From Argentina anserina (taxonomy: Eukaryota; Streptophyta; Magnoliopsida; Rosales; Rosaceae): 64,000 bases of DNA. The stretch covers positions 26,846,001-26,910,000 of the forward strand of contig NC_065877.1 in NCBI RefSeq assembly GCF_933775445.1, read 5' to 3'. The position numbers and the translations under genes are program-made. Positions within the stretch are counted from its first letter, which is position 1; each line of letters begins with the position of its first letter. The notes under the pieces were generated by a model that ran no database searches, was not told the origin of the DNA, and saw nothing but the letters and a program-made list of their open reading frames with translations. Shown piece by piece: positions 12,002 to 24,777 of this stretch.

Positions 12002-12938
12002 TCACATGATTTCAAAAGGGACACTCCAATCAGGAAGTCGAATGATGGGGGCAAAAGTCAAAAGTGACTTGAGCATTTCAAAAGCATGTAGAGATTCATC
12101 AATGAAGACAAATGGAGCATCTTTGGCAAGCAGACTGCACAAAGGACGAGAAATTTTGTTGAAGTCTTTGATAAACCTACGGTAAAATCTAGCATGGCCT
12201 AGGAATGAACGAATCTCTTTAACAATCCTTGAGGGTGGAAGATTAAAAATCAAATCGACCTTGGCCTTGTCAACCTCTATGCCATTGGAAGAAATTACAT
12301 GGCCTAAGACAATATCATTTTTGACCATAAAATGACATTTTTCCCAGTTCAAAACAAGATTTTTCTCTTTACAACGAGCTAAAATAAGGGAAAGATGGTG
12401 CAAGCACTCATCAAATGAAGATCTGAAGATTGAGAAATCATCCATGAATATCTCAAGGAAACGCTCTACCATATTAGAAAACATAGGGACTATACACCGC
12501 TGAAAAGTAGGTGGTGCATTGCATAACCGAAAGGGCATGCGACGGTAGGCAAATGTTCCAAAAGGACAAGTGAAAGTGGTTTTCTCTTGATCCTCTGGTG
12601 CAATGGGAATTTGGTTATAACCGGAATAACCGTCTAAGAAAAATTTGATCAATGAAAGGAAGATGATGATATTTCCTTGTCATGGAATTTAACTTACGAT
12701 AGTCAATGCACACGTGCCAACTAGTTTGGATTCTTGTGGGAACTAACTCATTATCATCATTTTTAACAACAATGATACCTGACCTTTTTGGGACAACTTG
12801 AACATGACTCATCCACTCACTATTAGAAATTGGGTAAATGACACCAATATCTAAAAGTTTTAACACTTCAGCTCTAACCACTTCTTTCATGGCAGTATTC
12901 AGGTCTTTGTGATTCACAAGAAGGCTTAGCATTTTCAT
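12002..12938 (-). pseudogene. Athila-like reverse transcriptase remnant
   Basis: Two overlapping frames. The upper one (12,938-12,615) carries the early RT motifs LLDIGVIYPI and WHVCIDYRKLN. The lower one (12,652-12,002) carries LDGYSGYNQIPI, TFTCPFGTFAYRRMPF, the catalytic FMDD motif in IFMDDFSIF, and RSFLGHARFYRRFIKDF. A frameshift near 12,640 separates them. Confidence 0.92.
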
Positions 12939-13304
12939 TAAGGTGAATCCTATGCATGACCACAGAAGGAGAAATATCTTTAATGTCAGCTATCAACCAT
13001 CCTATGGCTTCCTTATGCTCCCTAAGAATTGTCAACTTTTCTTCTTAAGTATTACTTAAATCAGAAGCAATGATGACATGCAATGACTCAGATTGACCTA
13101 AAAACACATACTTGAGAGTATCAGGCAGTTGTTTCAAGTCTAACTTTGGAGGCTTGACAATGGAAGGGATAGGAGGGGACAAAGACAAAGGAAGTGACTC
13201 TACCTTCGATTTCCAATTGGCAGTATCTATGAGTGGGACAAAATCTAACAAAGCATTGACTTCTTCAATAGATTTGTCAAAATCAAAATCAGTACCAAAA
13301 TGAG

Positions 13305-13782
13305 CTAGGCATGCCTTAAAGGGTCCATAATGCTAGATTGGTGGAACGTATCTGACACTAAGTTGTCAATCAAATTGACCTCACCAACATCGTCATTCTC
13401 AATTGGCTGCTTGCTTATACTGAAAATGTTGAGATCTAGAGTCATGTTACCAAAGAAAATTGTCATCATACCACTCAGACAACTAATATTGGCATCACAA
13501 GTAGCTAGAAACAGACGACCTAGAATGACATGAATTTCATTACTTAGGTTTGAGACTGGCTGAGTATCTAAGATTATGAAGTCGACATGAAAATCAAATT
13601 TGTCAACTTGAATGAGGATATCTTCAACAATACCTCTAGGATATTTCACCGACCGATCTGCCAATTGTAGAATCACAGGAATCGGTTTCATTCCTCCCAA
13701 ACCCATTTGCGCATATACAGAATATGGCAATAGATTCACACTCGCCCCTAAATCTAGCCAAGCTCTCTTGAAATGGTTCTCT
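13305..13782 (-). pseudogene. Athila-like aspartic protease remnant
   Basis: The translation contains the retroviral-type protease motif LDLGASVNLLPYSVY, followed by the ILQLADRSVKYPRGIVEDI strand region and VILGRLFLAT. It lies between the gag tail and RT, as expected for gypsy order. The frame is broken from the gag part near 13,840. Confidence 0.85.
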
Positions 13783-13867
13783 CGTATGGTACATGAAATG
13801 GTGGGATTACCAGGGTCCTTATACTTGATAGGAGATTTTCACTGAATGATTGAACTGATTTGTTCTA

Positions 13868-14317
13868 TTAGAAAAGCTTTCTTTGGAACATTGGTCTAAG
13901 TGTGCAAAGGTCTTTCAGAAACTTGGCATATGAGGGTACCTGTTGAATGACATCTAAGAATGAGATATTCATATTGAATCTCTTAAACACCTCTAAGATC
14001 TCATGAAATTGGGCACCTTTTTTGGGATTCATTAGTCTCTGAGGAAATGGAGCATTCGGGACAAAACTCCTAACATGCTGATCAACTATAGGATGAGTTT
14101 GGATTTTGGGGGCACCCGATGATTGGGTGTCAGGAGAGATTGGTGTCTCTCCATCTTTGGATTTTTCTTGTGTAACTTCATCATCTGGGTTAGGCATCTG
14201 AACCTTGTTACCAACTTGTTTTCCTGACTTAAGACTGGAGATAGATTGGACTTGCACATGAGAGTTCAAAGAACTCGAAGGCTCACTAATCTGAAATTGC
14301 CCTTTTGGGTTGGGCAA
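13868..14317 (-). pseudogene. Athila-like gag C-terminal remnant
   Basis: A 149-residue open stretch whose second half (PFPQRLMNPKK, EILEVFKRFNMNI, QQVPSYAKFLKDLCT) is the conserved segment found just before the protease in Athila-type elements. The upstream gag is interrupted by the solo LTR at 14,325. Only about 550 bp, without coding signal, remain between that and the primer site, so most of gag is gone. Confidence 0.8.
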
Positions 14318-14324
14318 TGGTTAA

Positions 14325-16518
14325 TGATCGGTTCGATTACTCGAGATCAATATTAACCCTGTAAGCATCGTTAGTAGTATAAAGCAAGAGGGTATCGTTC
14401 ACAAACCGGGGATCCAACCAGGGTAAAGAATCACAAACATTTAACAACGAATTCATAAGAGTTTAAAGATTTGATATAGGATCGGATCAAGAACATAAAA
14501 ATAAATCATAAACTAATATATACATGTGATCAACCAACCAACACATAAGCAATAACCAAACAATAACATAAGAACAAAGGTAACGAAATTTACTCTCAAT
14601 CATGTTCATGCCATAAGTATCATAGTTCATCTTAAATTCGATCATGCATCAAGTTCCTACTTGGTTCTTAATACATGGATATTATCGAGCTCAACTACTT
14701 GTCTTGCTACGAAATCTAACATACCAATTCCTCATGCAATTACGTATCACAAAGAGAAATCAACATGTTTAAAGCACATATCCAATGTCGAACTTAAGAT
14801 CATAATCGGTGGAGGAACAAAGGGGACAAACAATTAATCAACTACTTGTATCAAAATTGTTTTTTAACTTTGAATGATTAACATATGCGACATCAACTAC
14901 TTGTCTTAATCACACATGCAATATAAGAACACACCGAAAATGAATTAAGAACATAAATAAACAGAAACTCATGGCATAAAACCTAAAATCATTGAATTAA
15001 AATCGAAAACCTTAATTCATCATGTGATTCAAAAGTTACAAATATCTCATAGACAAGAATAAAAATAACTTTAACAAAACCTAAACATAAATCATCCAAG
15101 AACAAGAACATAAAAACCCGAAAACTAAACATGAAGATCAAAGAGTTACACTTTATAATTCTCCTCCCAAGGTTCCTTACAGATGTAGCAAGAGATCTTC
15201 AACAGTATGGTATCCTAGGCTCCCAAGCTTTGGACAGAAAATATGGTGAATGGTGGTGAATTCGGATTCTATGATGCTTGGTGAATTAAAGTGTTTGGGC
15301 AAAGCTTTGGCAAGTCTTGTGAGCAAGGTTGATGATCATTTTATGTGGAAATGAGGTGCTATATATAGAGGAAGAAACCCAAGGGATGATGGCCACAAAG
15401 TCCACAAAGTTGAAACCAAATTGGTTGAGGTTTCCTAGATTCGGCAGATCTGACCTTTGTCCCTTGTTGTGGCCATAACTTTCTCTAGAAAATAGATATT
15501 GAGATGATTCCAACTGGAAATTTCAACTAAACTTCCGTGGCTTTTCATCCATATATCATGCAATTTCTCAATCATTCTGAGTTGTCCAGGGGAGCTCGTC
15601 AAAGTTGGATGATCTGCAGTGCCAGAATTCTGATTTCTATAAGGATTGCATATCTTTTGCATTAATTGCATATCTTCTTCCTCCTTTAATGCTGATTTCT
15701 TTTGCACAAATTTGTTCTTTTGAATTAGGGAGGCAGAAAAAGTCTTAATTGTTGCAGCCATGTTTGATTTTTCTTACCTCTCCTCATTAAATTGGCTGCA
15801 TGCCTTCTTTGACTTTCTTGCCTTTTCTCATTTAATTTGCTGCATGCCTTCTTTGACATTATTTGGTGCAGGGATTTATGGACATTCTGATACATAATTG
15901 TGCTCTATATGCAGGAGGAACAAAGTCCCAAGTTTCCCTCATATCCCTTGGATCAAAAGCAAATCAATGGCTGCGATATTTCCATCGAGCTCACTGGACC
16001 TCCAAGTAATGATTCGGTCATATCTCCCTGTAGGAATAAGATATTGATTTGATTCCAAATCCTACAGAAACTAGACTCACACAGCTTTCTATCCATATAA
16101 GGTAGGTCTTTTAACTCTATCGGAGCTATCCAGGGGAGCCCATCGAAATTGGACTACGAATCTTGACAACATTTTGATTTCTTGCATGGATTGGGCTTTT
16201 AAGTATATTTTCTTCTCTTTCCTTGTGGAACTAGGATTGCTTTCCTTCTCCAACATGGATTTGTATTTCCTAATAAGAATAAGTATGTTAGAAACAAAGA
16301 AATATGAAAGGATGAATCCTACTCGAACAAGGAATCATATCTCAACAAGGATTATTAACACTTAGCACGATTTCATCATCAATTCACTCATAATTGATAT
16401 AAGCTCTACCTAGACACTTATTCTTACAAAAGAAACTAAAACATACTAAATAAGAGGTAACAAAGAGTAAGAATAGGGCATAATCACATTAAGAACGTCA
16501 CACTTTGTGCTCCTATCA
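14325..16518 (-). mobile_element. Solo LTR (gypsy type) inserted in the Athila gag region
   Basis: 2,194 bp beginning TGATCGG and ending CCTATCA on the plus strand. It is flanked by a perfect 5-bp duplication GTTAA (14,320-14,324 and 16,519-16,523), with no internal domain. It resembles the solo LTR at 19,095-20,869 at both ends (ATCGTTAGTA near the start, AAGAACGTCACAC near the end). Orientation is inferred from the GTGACGTTCTT end corresponding to the 5' side on the minus strand. Confidence 0.85.
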
Positions 16519-17074
16519 GTTAACTTGGAAATTTTCCTTTCTCTCTCTCCCCAACAATAATTGCTAACTGACAGCTGTAGCTTTTCTCTTCCTTCATTTG
16601 TCGTACGTTATTCCTCAAACTCCAATTTCAACTAGTTCCCCCCGTTTGACTCAACAAGAATTCCTACAAAAGAAACTATTGTGAGAATAGTAATATATAT
16701 ATATATATATAATAGTAGTTTATAAAAGTGAATGATGTGAATTAAGTTATCTAATATTACGTGCACCACATGAAATGTGAACAAAGCTAGTCAACTTTTT
16801 TTTAATGTTATTTAATAAGTTCATACAACAACTAAGTTAATAAAAACAAATAGAAATAGGGAAAGGTGGTGAGGCTAAAACGTAGATCTAAAAAAAAAAC
16901 TAGATGGACTATTTGATATAAATGATATGCAACTATTATATATATGTAACAAAAGTCAAAAAGAGATGAGTACAAATAAATGCAAATTTTAATTTTTTTA
17001 AATGATTAAAACTAAGCTATAACTAGTGGAAGAATTAAATCAAATTAAATGAACTTAGTTTTCCGTTTTTACAA

Positions 17075-17092
17075 TCCCCGGCAACGGCACCA
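17075..17092 (-). other. Primer-binding site complementary to tRNA-Asp
   Basis: The plus strand reads TCCCCGGCAACGGCACCA, the 3' end of plant tRNA-Asp with one mismatch (family consensus ends CGGCGCCA), five bases inside the 5' LTR. This primer is usual for Athila/Tat elements. Confidence 0.85.
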
Positions 17093-17097
17093 AAACT

Positions 17098-18756
17098 TGA
17101 TGTGTCTTAAAATGTTACTCGCAAACGCACGAATCTATTGTAGCACAGAGATGCAAGAGCGAGGTCTAACCCACAGGAAATGCATGATATTAGGAAAAGC
17201 TAATCAAATCTAAATTAATTTAACACTAACCTAGTTGAAATGAAATTTGGTTATGAAGTAGCTAAAATAAAGACATAATAAAGAGATAAGGATTACTTAA
17301 TGATGAAGTAACTAAGATATCGGATTCCACCACATTAATCAATAAGTCTCGATATATTATCTACTAATTCCCAATTATGAGTAACAATATAGAAATCAAT
17401 CTACTGTTTTCTCAAGATTTATTAATGAAGCACACATGAATAAATTCTATGTAGACTCTTCTTCGCTTCTTAATTATGAACACCAAAGCATCACATGTAT
17501 ACAAACTTATTTAAACTATAAAAGATCAAAGTGCTTGCTAAGCATCAGATGTGAAACAAGCTCATTTGAATGACAAGAGATTAAATGATTTCATATTAAT
17601 ATGATACAAAACCAAGCATGGATTAATAAAAGTGATTTCCGAACTACCAAAAATGCATGACATTAGAGGTGAAAAAAACAAAGATTTTATTAATGCATAT
17701 TGAAGCAAGAAACATAGACATGTAATATGTGATTATGGAATCAATAGATAATTGAATAAAACTTATTTCATAATATGGTTTCCTACTTAATCTTAGTTAA
17801 GGCAATTTAGCAATACATAATACAAACTAAAAACATGCTCAAAACTATAAAATGCAACATAGGAAAATAACTAAGGAAATGGAAGAACAAAGAGTAACAA
17901 TGTGTCTCTCAAATTCTCCTCACTCTCCTCCATATTCTCATGAAACAACATCTATTTATATGGAAACAAAGATCTTCACTCTAGCTCCATCTCCATGTGA
18001 ATAAGACTTTCCCTCTTTCAAAATTCTCAAGCTTGATGGCAATAAGTCTTGACTTTAGCTCCATCTCCATGTGAATATGATTTTCTCTCTTTCAAAATTC
18101 TCAAGCTTGATGGCAATAAGTCTTCACTTTAGCTCCATCTCCATGTGAATATGATTTTCCATCTTTCAAAATTCTCAAGCTTGATGACAATAAATCTTCA
18201 CTCTAAATGCTTCCATACATCACTTCTCTCTTTATAAAATTCCATTTGCCCTCTCTCTCTCTCTCAATTTCCATGTGGAAAAGATTAATGCTAAGAATAC
18301 AATCTTTGAAAAAGTGAAAAGTTAATTCATTCTTTTAAGTAAGTTTGCATGCATTCTTCATGCTCTAACTAGCTTCCATTTTTATGTATGTATCTATGAT
18401 TCAAACAAGTAAAAGTAAATTTAACACACTTAATGCTCTAAGGTAATATTTTCAATACAACACACTTAATGCAATGAGAATGCATTCCATCAATTGTAGG
18501 CTACACATGTTATTGGAATAAGAAGAATGTGGTGAACTTATATGATTATTAAAATGGAAAAATATTCCTGTTAAATCAATGACTCAATTTACCATATGAA
18601 AATAGATAAATTGCTTCAATCTCTTTAACATTTTTATTAATGTAAGACAAATACTTATAAGGACACAATACCAAACTAAATGACTCAAACTAATAAAAAT
18701 AAGTCACTAACAAATATAAATAAGGGAGAATAATATGATATATAATGTGCTCATCA
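17098..18756 (-). repeat. 5' LTR of the Athila-like element
   Basis: 1,659 bp, beginning TGATGTGT and ending GCTCATCA on the plus strand and followed by the CTATG duplication. It contains three copies of the ~75-bp tandem unit (17,975-18,200) and the ~646 bp absent from the other LTR. Confidence 0.88.
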
Positions 18757-18790
18757 CTATGATTACGTGTTAATATGTCTATCTAGAGAG

Positions 18791-21556
18791 TGTTGGAAAA
18801 ATTGTTTTGATAAATTATTTTAACTAAATTTTAATTAATTAATTAAATTAAGTTAAACTTAAACTTAATCAAAGATGGACATAGATTTGAGTTTTGCATA
18901 ATGAGGGTTACAAGATCATATGTTTGCTCGTGTAATTTGGTTAGTGGATGAATAAGAAATTGTCACTCAAATATGACTATTTAGAATGAGGGAAAATGGA
19001 AAAAAGAATTGTTGGAAATGCTTTATATTGAATCTATTGTTTATGAATTGTAAAATGTATAATCCATTTTATACCCTTTCGCGCACGCGCTGGGTGATAG
19101 AGCGTTAATTAAAACGTCTATAATAAACTCTGTAAAACATCATCGTTAGTATAGAATAAGCAGATATCGTTATTTCCGGGGAATTGAAGGGAACTCTAAA
19201 CTTTTAGTGTTAACAAATAATGAGGGGTTTGAGATTGATTATTAATTACTAAAATAAAACCTAATTACTATTTACATGATCGACTTCTGCTTAACAAATT
19301 TAAACCAAATTTACCATTACACCACATAATTACAACTTCAAACCTATCATGCATTCTAATTCGATCAATTACATATGTTTTAGACACCAATACAATTAGA
19401 GCCTTAGGGGATCATCTAATCATGCAAGATTTCATTTAACATTTAGATTGACTTAGGGCCTAATCTAAATTTGCATGCAATCGAATTCAATAACACTTAG
19501 AGTATAAATCAAACAAGATTAGATTTAAGCACTAAATCTTTATTGGAGACATGTTTCATGTATGACGTCACCCACCATGGTTTCACATGCAAATTTCTAG
19601 AATTTTTACCACTTTTAATCAACACAAACCGAACCTACTTAGGGCATGATTCGATTTGTGTCAATATGGTTGATGAATCTAGCACTCAAACACGATCTTA
19701 GGGACTACATCCAAACACTAAATTCATATGCACATATCTGAAAATTATCTAAAAATATGAGAAAGATGATTAGAACACAACAATAGAAATACAAACTCAA
19801 TAATTATAGGAAACCATCAATTCGGTAAAGATCTAAAAATCCAATAAAACAATCTGAAAATTTTGATTCTTAATACAAAACAATAATCCCACACAAACAT
19901 CATACTACAATCTTCATAGACAAAGTATTGTAAAAAATCAAAAATGAACAAACCCATGAAGAAGAGTTGCGAGAATCAATCATTGTAGGAACCTTGGAGG
20001 TGTGTCTTCAATGGTGATTTCAGTGGAGATGAAGTTGGTATATGGGGGACAACGGCTTGCTGGTGAACGATGTTTGAGGTAGTATTTTGGTAGAGTTTTG
20101 GCTCTTGAATGCAAATGAGAAATGATATTATTTGAGAGGTGAAACCATGTATATATAGAGGAAAGAAGGAGGGTAGGCTTAGTTTGAACTCGCCTCTTTC
20201 TTCCTATTATAATGTCATGCTTTAATCCCTTAAAATCATATCATGCTTTATTCCCTAAATCATGTCATGTTTTATTCATTTAATGATCATCTTCTAGGTT
20301 TTATGTTGCATATGCATGACTTCATCTCTCTTATTTTCAGTTAATTTTTTTTCACATTTATTTCTTCCTTCTTCTTTTCTTCTTCCCACGGCAAGGACTC
20401 AATCTCTTAATTCTCTCAACTTTTTTAATCTCTTCTATTTAATTGTTGCATGACTTGTTGATGATAGGACTATATGTACATGGATTTTCCTTGTTTTCCT
20501 CTAGTATTATCTCTTAAATCCAATATGAAAATAAGACAATAAAATCATAAGTAAGAGATAATTAGTTTCGAAACCTAACAAGGATTCCTATTGTGAGTAG
20601 GACTCTCAAAATATCGCAAATGCGACCAAAACGTAGAAAGATGAAGACTTCTAATCCAACTAGGTTTCCTAGTCCTACAAGAATTCCTATTCAAACTAGG
20701 ACTCTAGACCAATTCTGCATTTTTAACTCATGTAAGCACAAAAATGCATCTAATACCGCCTAATACTCTTATTACGACTCAATGACTCAATAGTATAACA
20801 ATAAGGGCTAACTAAAGTATAAATGGAGGTAAAAACATGTTAAGAACGTCACACAAAGTGCTCATATCACTAGGAGGTGCAAATATTAGGTCACAAGGGA
20901 AACAAGTATATGCATGTGCGACCTGCGAACACGAATGCAACACCATTCTTTTTGCATTTCCAAAAATTGCTTTAGGATGTTTTACATTCTCTTAACTGTT
21001 GAAATTATGTAACAACAGGAATGTTAGGAAGACGATTTGTAACAGAAAACATTTTTGTATTCATTGACAGTAACCTATGTATGTTACATTCTCTTTGAAT
21101 TCCAACAACCATCTTATTCATTGCTGATTGCAAATCCTCACTGTATAAATAGCCACAATCCTTTCATTATAAAATCATTCCAAACACAATTAGCTCTCCC
21201 TCTCTCAAAGTATTCTTAGTTTTCTTTGGTGATAGAAAGATGTACTTTTCAAGTTCGTTTAGAGTTCTAGTTAGTAGTACAATTTTTTAGAATTGTTTAG
21301 TCATTATATCATGAGAGACAAGCACCAAGTATCCTTGCATCGTTACATGAGTCATAAACATTTTAAGGACAACGTTGTATCACACACGTCTCGACTAGTT
21401 CTTCGATCATCAATCGTTCGATATTTTGGTTGAGTTCATATTGAATTTCTTTCGTGTTATTCGTTATTAGAATTTCATGTTCTATTTATGTTTTATAATT
21501 ATTTTATAATTTAATTTATAATAATTATATATGTAATATTGACATATCTTTCCAAC
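18791..21556. mobile_element. Probable solo LTR (TGTTGG...CCAACA) split by another solo LTR
   Basis: The ends TGTTGGAAAA at 18,791 and TTTTCCAACA-like (CTTTCCAACA) at 21,547-21,556 are inverted. Inside the right half lies a promoter-like TATAAATAG at about 21,143, as expected in an LTR. Removing the nested solo LTR leaves about 985 bp. Flanks (TAGAGAG before, TAGAGAA after) are similar but do not give a clean adjacent 5-bp duplication, so this call is tentative. Confidence 0.5.
19095..20869 (-). mobile_element. Solo LTR (gypsy type), 1,775 bp
   Basis: Begins TGATAGAGC and ends CTCATATCA on the plus strand, flanked by CTGGG (19,090-19,094) and CTAGG (20,870-20,874), a target duplication with one mismatch. 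Ends and internal motifs match the solo LTR at 14,325, so it belongs to a related family. No internal coding region. Confidence 0.75.
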
Positions 21557-21921
21557 ATAGAGAACACGATCAATGGTATAAACTGGAATAATAGAGTTAC
21601 TTCAGCAACTCAGCGCCACAAGACTGTTCACCGGGTGAATTAAGAGAATTCAGAGAGATCAAGGAAAAGTAAAAACTCACAGTGCTAGAGACATTCAGCA
21701 ATCAGCATATTGAAGTTTCCTTATCAACTAACTAATACTTACGAGATCAACCAAACTGAAGATTATATAGCAGAAGAGATGGGTGCGACCCAAAATTATA
21801 GCAAAACTGTGTCCAGTTTTCTTTTTCATTATGTCACTCCATACTACTGACGTATATTACCATGCATGCTTTAGTGCATTTTCAAGTTCTTCATGAAAGT
21901 CCAGCTTCAGGTTAGTAGAAT

Positions 21922-22628
21922 TAGGGGTGGACTTTTGGATACCGAACAACTAAAAACCGATCAAAACCGCACCGAAAAATTGAAACTGATAGAGCGGTTT
22001 CCGAAATTTTCCTAAATTAATTAGTTCGGTTTCGTTCATGTCAAAAATCGATTAAACCGATCTAAACCGAATGAATATATATATATATATATATATATGT
22101 ATCAAACTATTAATTTTTAATATAATATTGGGTGTATATCATGTTTTTATATGTTAATGGTAGCATATGATAGACTTGCACGTACATGATTATGGTCTCT
22201 AAATGTTTAAACTTATTCTTCTTAGTCCCTTATATTTTGTTTTCATTCATATTAATTGTGTTTCAGAAATTACAATTAATTTTTATCTATGTATAAGTAC
22301 TTAATTTTAATTTAATTGATTTTATTTGTTGTTTCAGCTTTACCACATTATAGTTTACTTGGTAAACTAGTTACGTGTTAAACTAATTACGTGTTAAACT
22401 AATTACGTGTTTCATGAGCGTAAATAGTTTGATCTTTATTTTCTAGTTGATCTAGTGCAAAAAGTTATTATAGGTTACATAAACCGAAACCGAATTGAAA
22501 CCGAACCGAATTTAGATTAACTTATATATTTTTTCTGGTTTCGATTTTGAAAAACATATAACCAAGACATCAGTTTCATTTTCAATGAGTACTAAAAAAT
22601 CGAACTGTTGGAACCAAGTACACCCCTA
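21922..22628. mobile_element. hAT-like MITE with TAGGGGTG ends
   Basis: Left end TAGGGGTGGAC and right end GTACACCCCTA are inverted. Subterminal ACCGAA/TTCGGT motifs occur at both sides. The flanks AGTAGAAT and GTAGTAGT are only partly alike, so the 8-bp duplication is eroded. Inside is a 16-bp unit (TAAACTARTTACGTGT) repeated three times at 22,363-22,410. Confidence 0.6.
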
Positions 22629-24735
22629 GTAGTAGTACTGTTTTATTGTTTCCGGCCAAAACGTTCTTTAATAAAAGAAGGGAGCTTCTATTCATACCTC
22701 CCGAAACAGCAGTTAAACCTCTCTCTTTTCCCAATTTCGTTTTGACTTTTTCAACGCATGTGAAATTACTAAAAAGTCATATAAAAGTGAAAAAAATAAG
22801 AGAATTATCAACTTGCCTATTTTAAAATAGCGAATATAATAATTTTTTTCCTTTTTCGTCAAACCTTTATTTATTTTAGGAAATCCCCAATTTGGAATAA
22901 TAAATTGAATAAGATGATTTAATTAATTTTATTTTTGATTGTTATAAAAAATAATATATAACATTATTAATCTTCATGTATCAATTGAAATGCTACGTAG
23001 AATTTTTGATAAACTTCGGTTAGGATATAAGAGAAAAAATTATTCAATAGATGTTAGAATTTTTTGTGTTTCTTTTATTATTTGGTGAGTTTCAAATCAA
23101 TGAATGAATAAAAGAGAACAATATTAGTAATTATGAATTTAGGAGTGAAAGAGAAAATTAATTTGAGAATATAGATTATGTAATTTTTAAGAATTTGTGA
23201 GTTGTTAATAATAATTGTATAAAAGTAGAATTATAAAGATATTAAGATTATTGATTTAGTATCTAATAATGATATATTAATTATGGATATTTTCGAAAAA
23301 ATAGAAAAATAATATTTTAAGTATTTATAAAAATAAAAATAAAGTCTACTGAGTGAGAATATCCAATACCGGTTTTAGAAACTCCCATAAAAGAAACAGA
23401 TTCTTGAACCTACAATTAAAGTTGTACACAACTACAAAAGCATGGAGAACCAAATTCAAGTGGGCTTAAACCGTGTAAAGGACTCACTTGAGCCCGTCAA
23501 AGGGCTAATCGTGTAAAACTAGTTGGATCCACTTGACAACTATTTACTTGATTGGTTACTTTTTTTCCTGGGTGCCCATTATATGACTTTCATAAAAATA
23601 AAAAAATAAAAGATCAAATAAATATCGGAGCCTGAAAGGTCCTAGCTATACATATAGCAATTGAAGTATTTTCCAAGCGATTGCGCATAAAGCTAGTTGG
23701 GTGCCAAGTACTTCAGATAATTACTCGACATATAAATAGTCTTTAAATTGCTGCTAGATCTTTGGGCATATATTAGGAGCCACAACGATTACCTTCGACC
23801 TTGATAAATCTGCCTGGCCTGAGTCCTGGCATTCAAATCCTATGCCATATAATATCGAATAATTCTTTGAGTCGAGTTGACTTCAACTGATCGATCGATC
23901 GATATTCCCTAAAAGTAGAGGGATTTTGTCCAGTCAGATAGATCATCTTCCATACATGTTTTAGATGATCTTCATGAACGAGAGATTGTCAGGAGCCACA
24001 CGACAACCTCACAGAAACAGATCTTGTTAACGACTTAAATTAATGTTAATATGTTAACATTCCTAGTCACTGCGGGAATCCTTCTAGCTAGACAGTACTC
24101 TTCATGTTTTGGTTTCAATCTCATTGATTTCTCAGTAGCTTTGTTCAGTTTCACCCTTTTGTTTCCTACGGTGGGGAATTGATAGCCTTAGCTGGACTGC
24201 TGGAGTACGTGAATTACTGTAGTCCACACATGAATTCCATGGTTGCCATTCAAGAAGCTAGGGACCAATTCTCCTTGAAGATTTTAGCTGTCATATTGTC
24301 TATTTATGCACTTCCAGTACGTCTTCCCTTTCATTCTTCCCATGTGCTGCTGTAAGGACCACGTCCAATAATATCATAAGTCTCTCCTCTGATATACTGG
24401 TTTAAACTCTAAACTAGACAAAGAATTATCCATCTTAATCAGCATTATCATCAGTCTGCGTTTGTTTGGGTCTATAAGACTTCCTTTAGTTAGCAATTCA
24501 TGCAATCCCATTATCGATTATACGTCTTATTTAGCTTAGTCCTGCCAGTTGTTCCACATGGTGGAGAAAACGAATGCTTCCCTAACTAACAAAAGTGACA
24601 ACCAGATTTATGTCCAGTGCAGAACGGGGTCGCATCATCAAGTAGTGGCTCTCTTCCTTTCATTAGTCCATTGTGTCCAGTGCATGCATAGGATTGTTCT
24701 CAACTTTTTCACAACCAATTTACGTGGAAGTTTTG
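22629..24735. other. Intergenic, AT-rich; distal promoter of the ABP19/20-like gene
   Basis: No coding sequence or transposon ends were recognised. The last ~500 bases before 24,736 should include the germin-like promoter. Confidence 0.4.
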
Positions 24736-24743
24736 TATATATA
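24736..24743 (+). promoter_or_regulatory. TATA box of the ABP19/20-like gene
   Basis: TATATATA ends 34 bases before the chosen ATG at 24,778. This predicts a very short 5' leader and rules out the in-frame ATG at 24,673, which lies upstream of the box. Confidence 0.65.
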
Positions 24744-24777
24744 CCCAACCAAATCTATCCCCTCACTAACCCTAAGC

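Larger units (their letters stand above)
6558..18756 (-). mobile_element. Athila-like Ty3/gypsy LTR retrotransposon, degenerate, with nested insertions
   Basis: A 12.2-kb element bounded by LTRs beginning TGATG and ending CATCA on the plus strand, flanked by the 5-bp target duplication CTATG (6,553-6,557 and 18,757-18,761). It is coded on the minus strand, so the right LTR is the 5' LTR. The primer-binding site is at 17,075-17,092 and a purine tract abuts the left LTR (plus strand 7,646-7,660, CCCCCG core). Order on the coding strand is gag remnant, protease, RT, RNase H, integrase. Long LTRs, an Asp-tRNA primer site and the gag/protease sequence style fit the Athila lineage. Most of gag appears to be missing, and stops and frameshifts run through pol. 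Insertions inside: a hAT-type element (8,055-9,005) and a solo LTR (14,325-16,518). Confidence 0.9.

Noticed and set aside
22075..22100. AT microsatellite as a possible regulatory site
   Set aside because: A simple dinucleotide run inside a MITE, one of several in this AT-rich DNA.
24673..24777. N-terminal extension of the ABP19/20-like protein
   Set aside because: It would begin upstream of the TATA box and place 35 residues before a good signal peptide.
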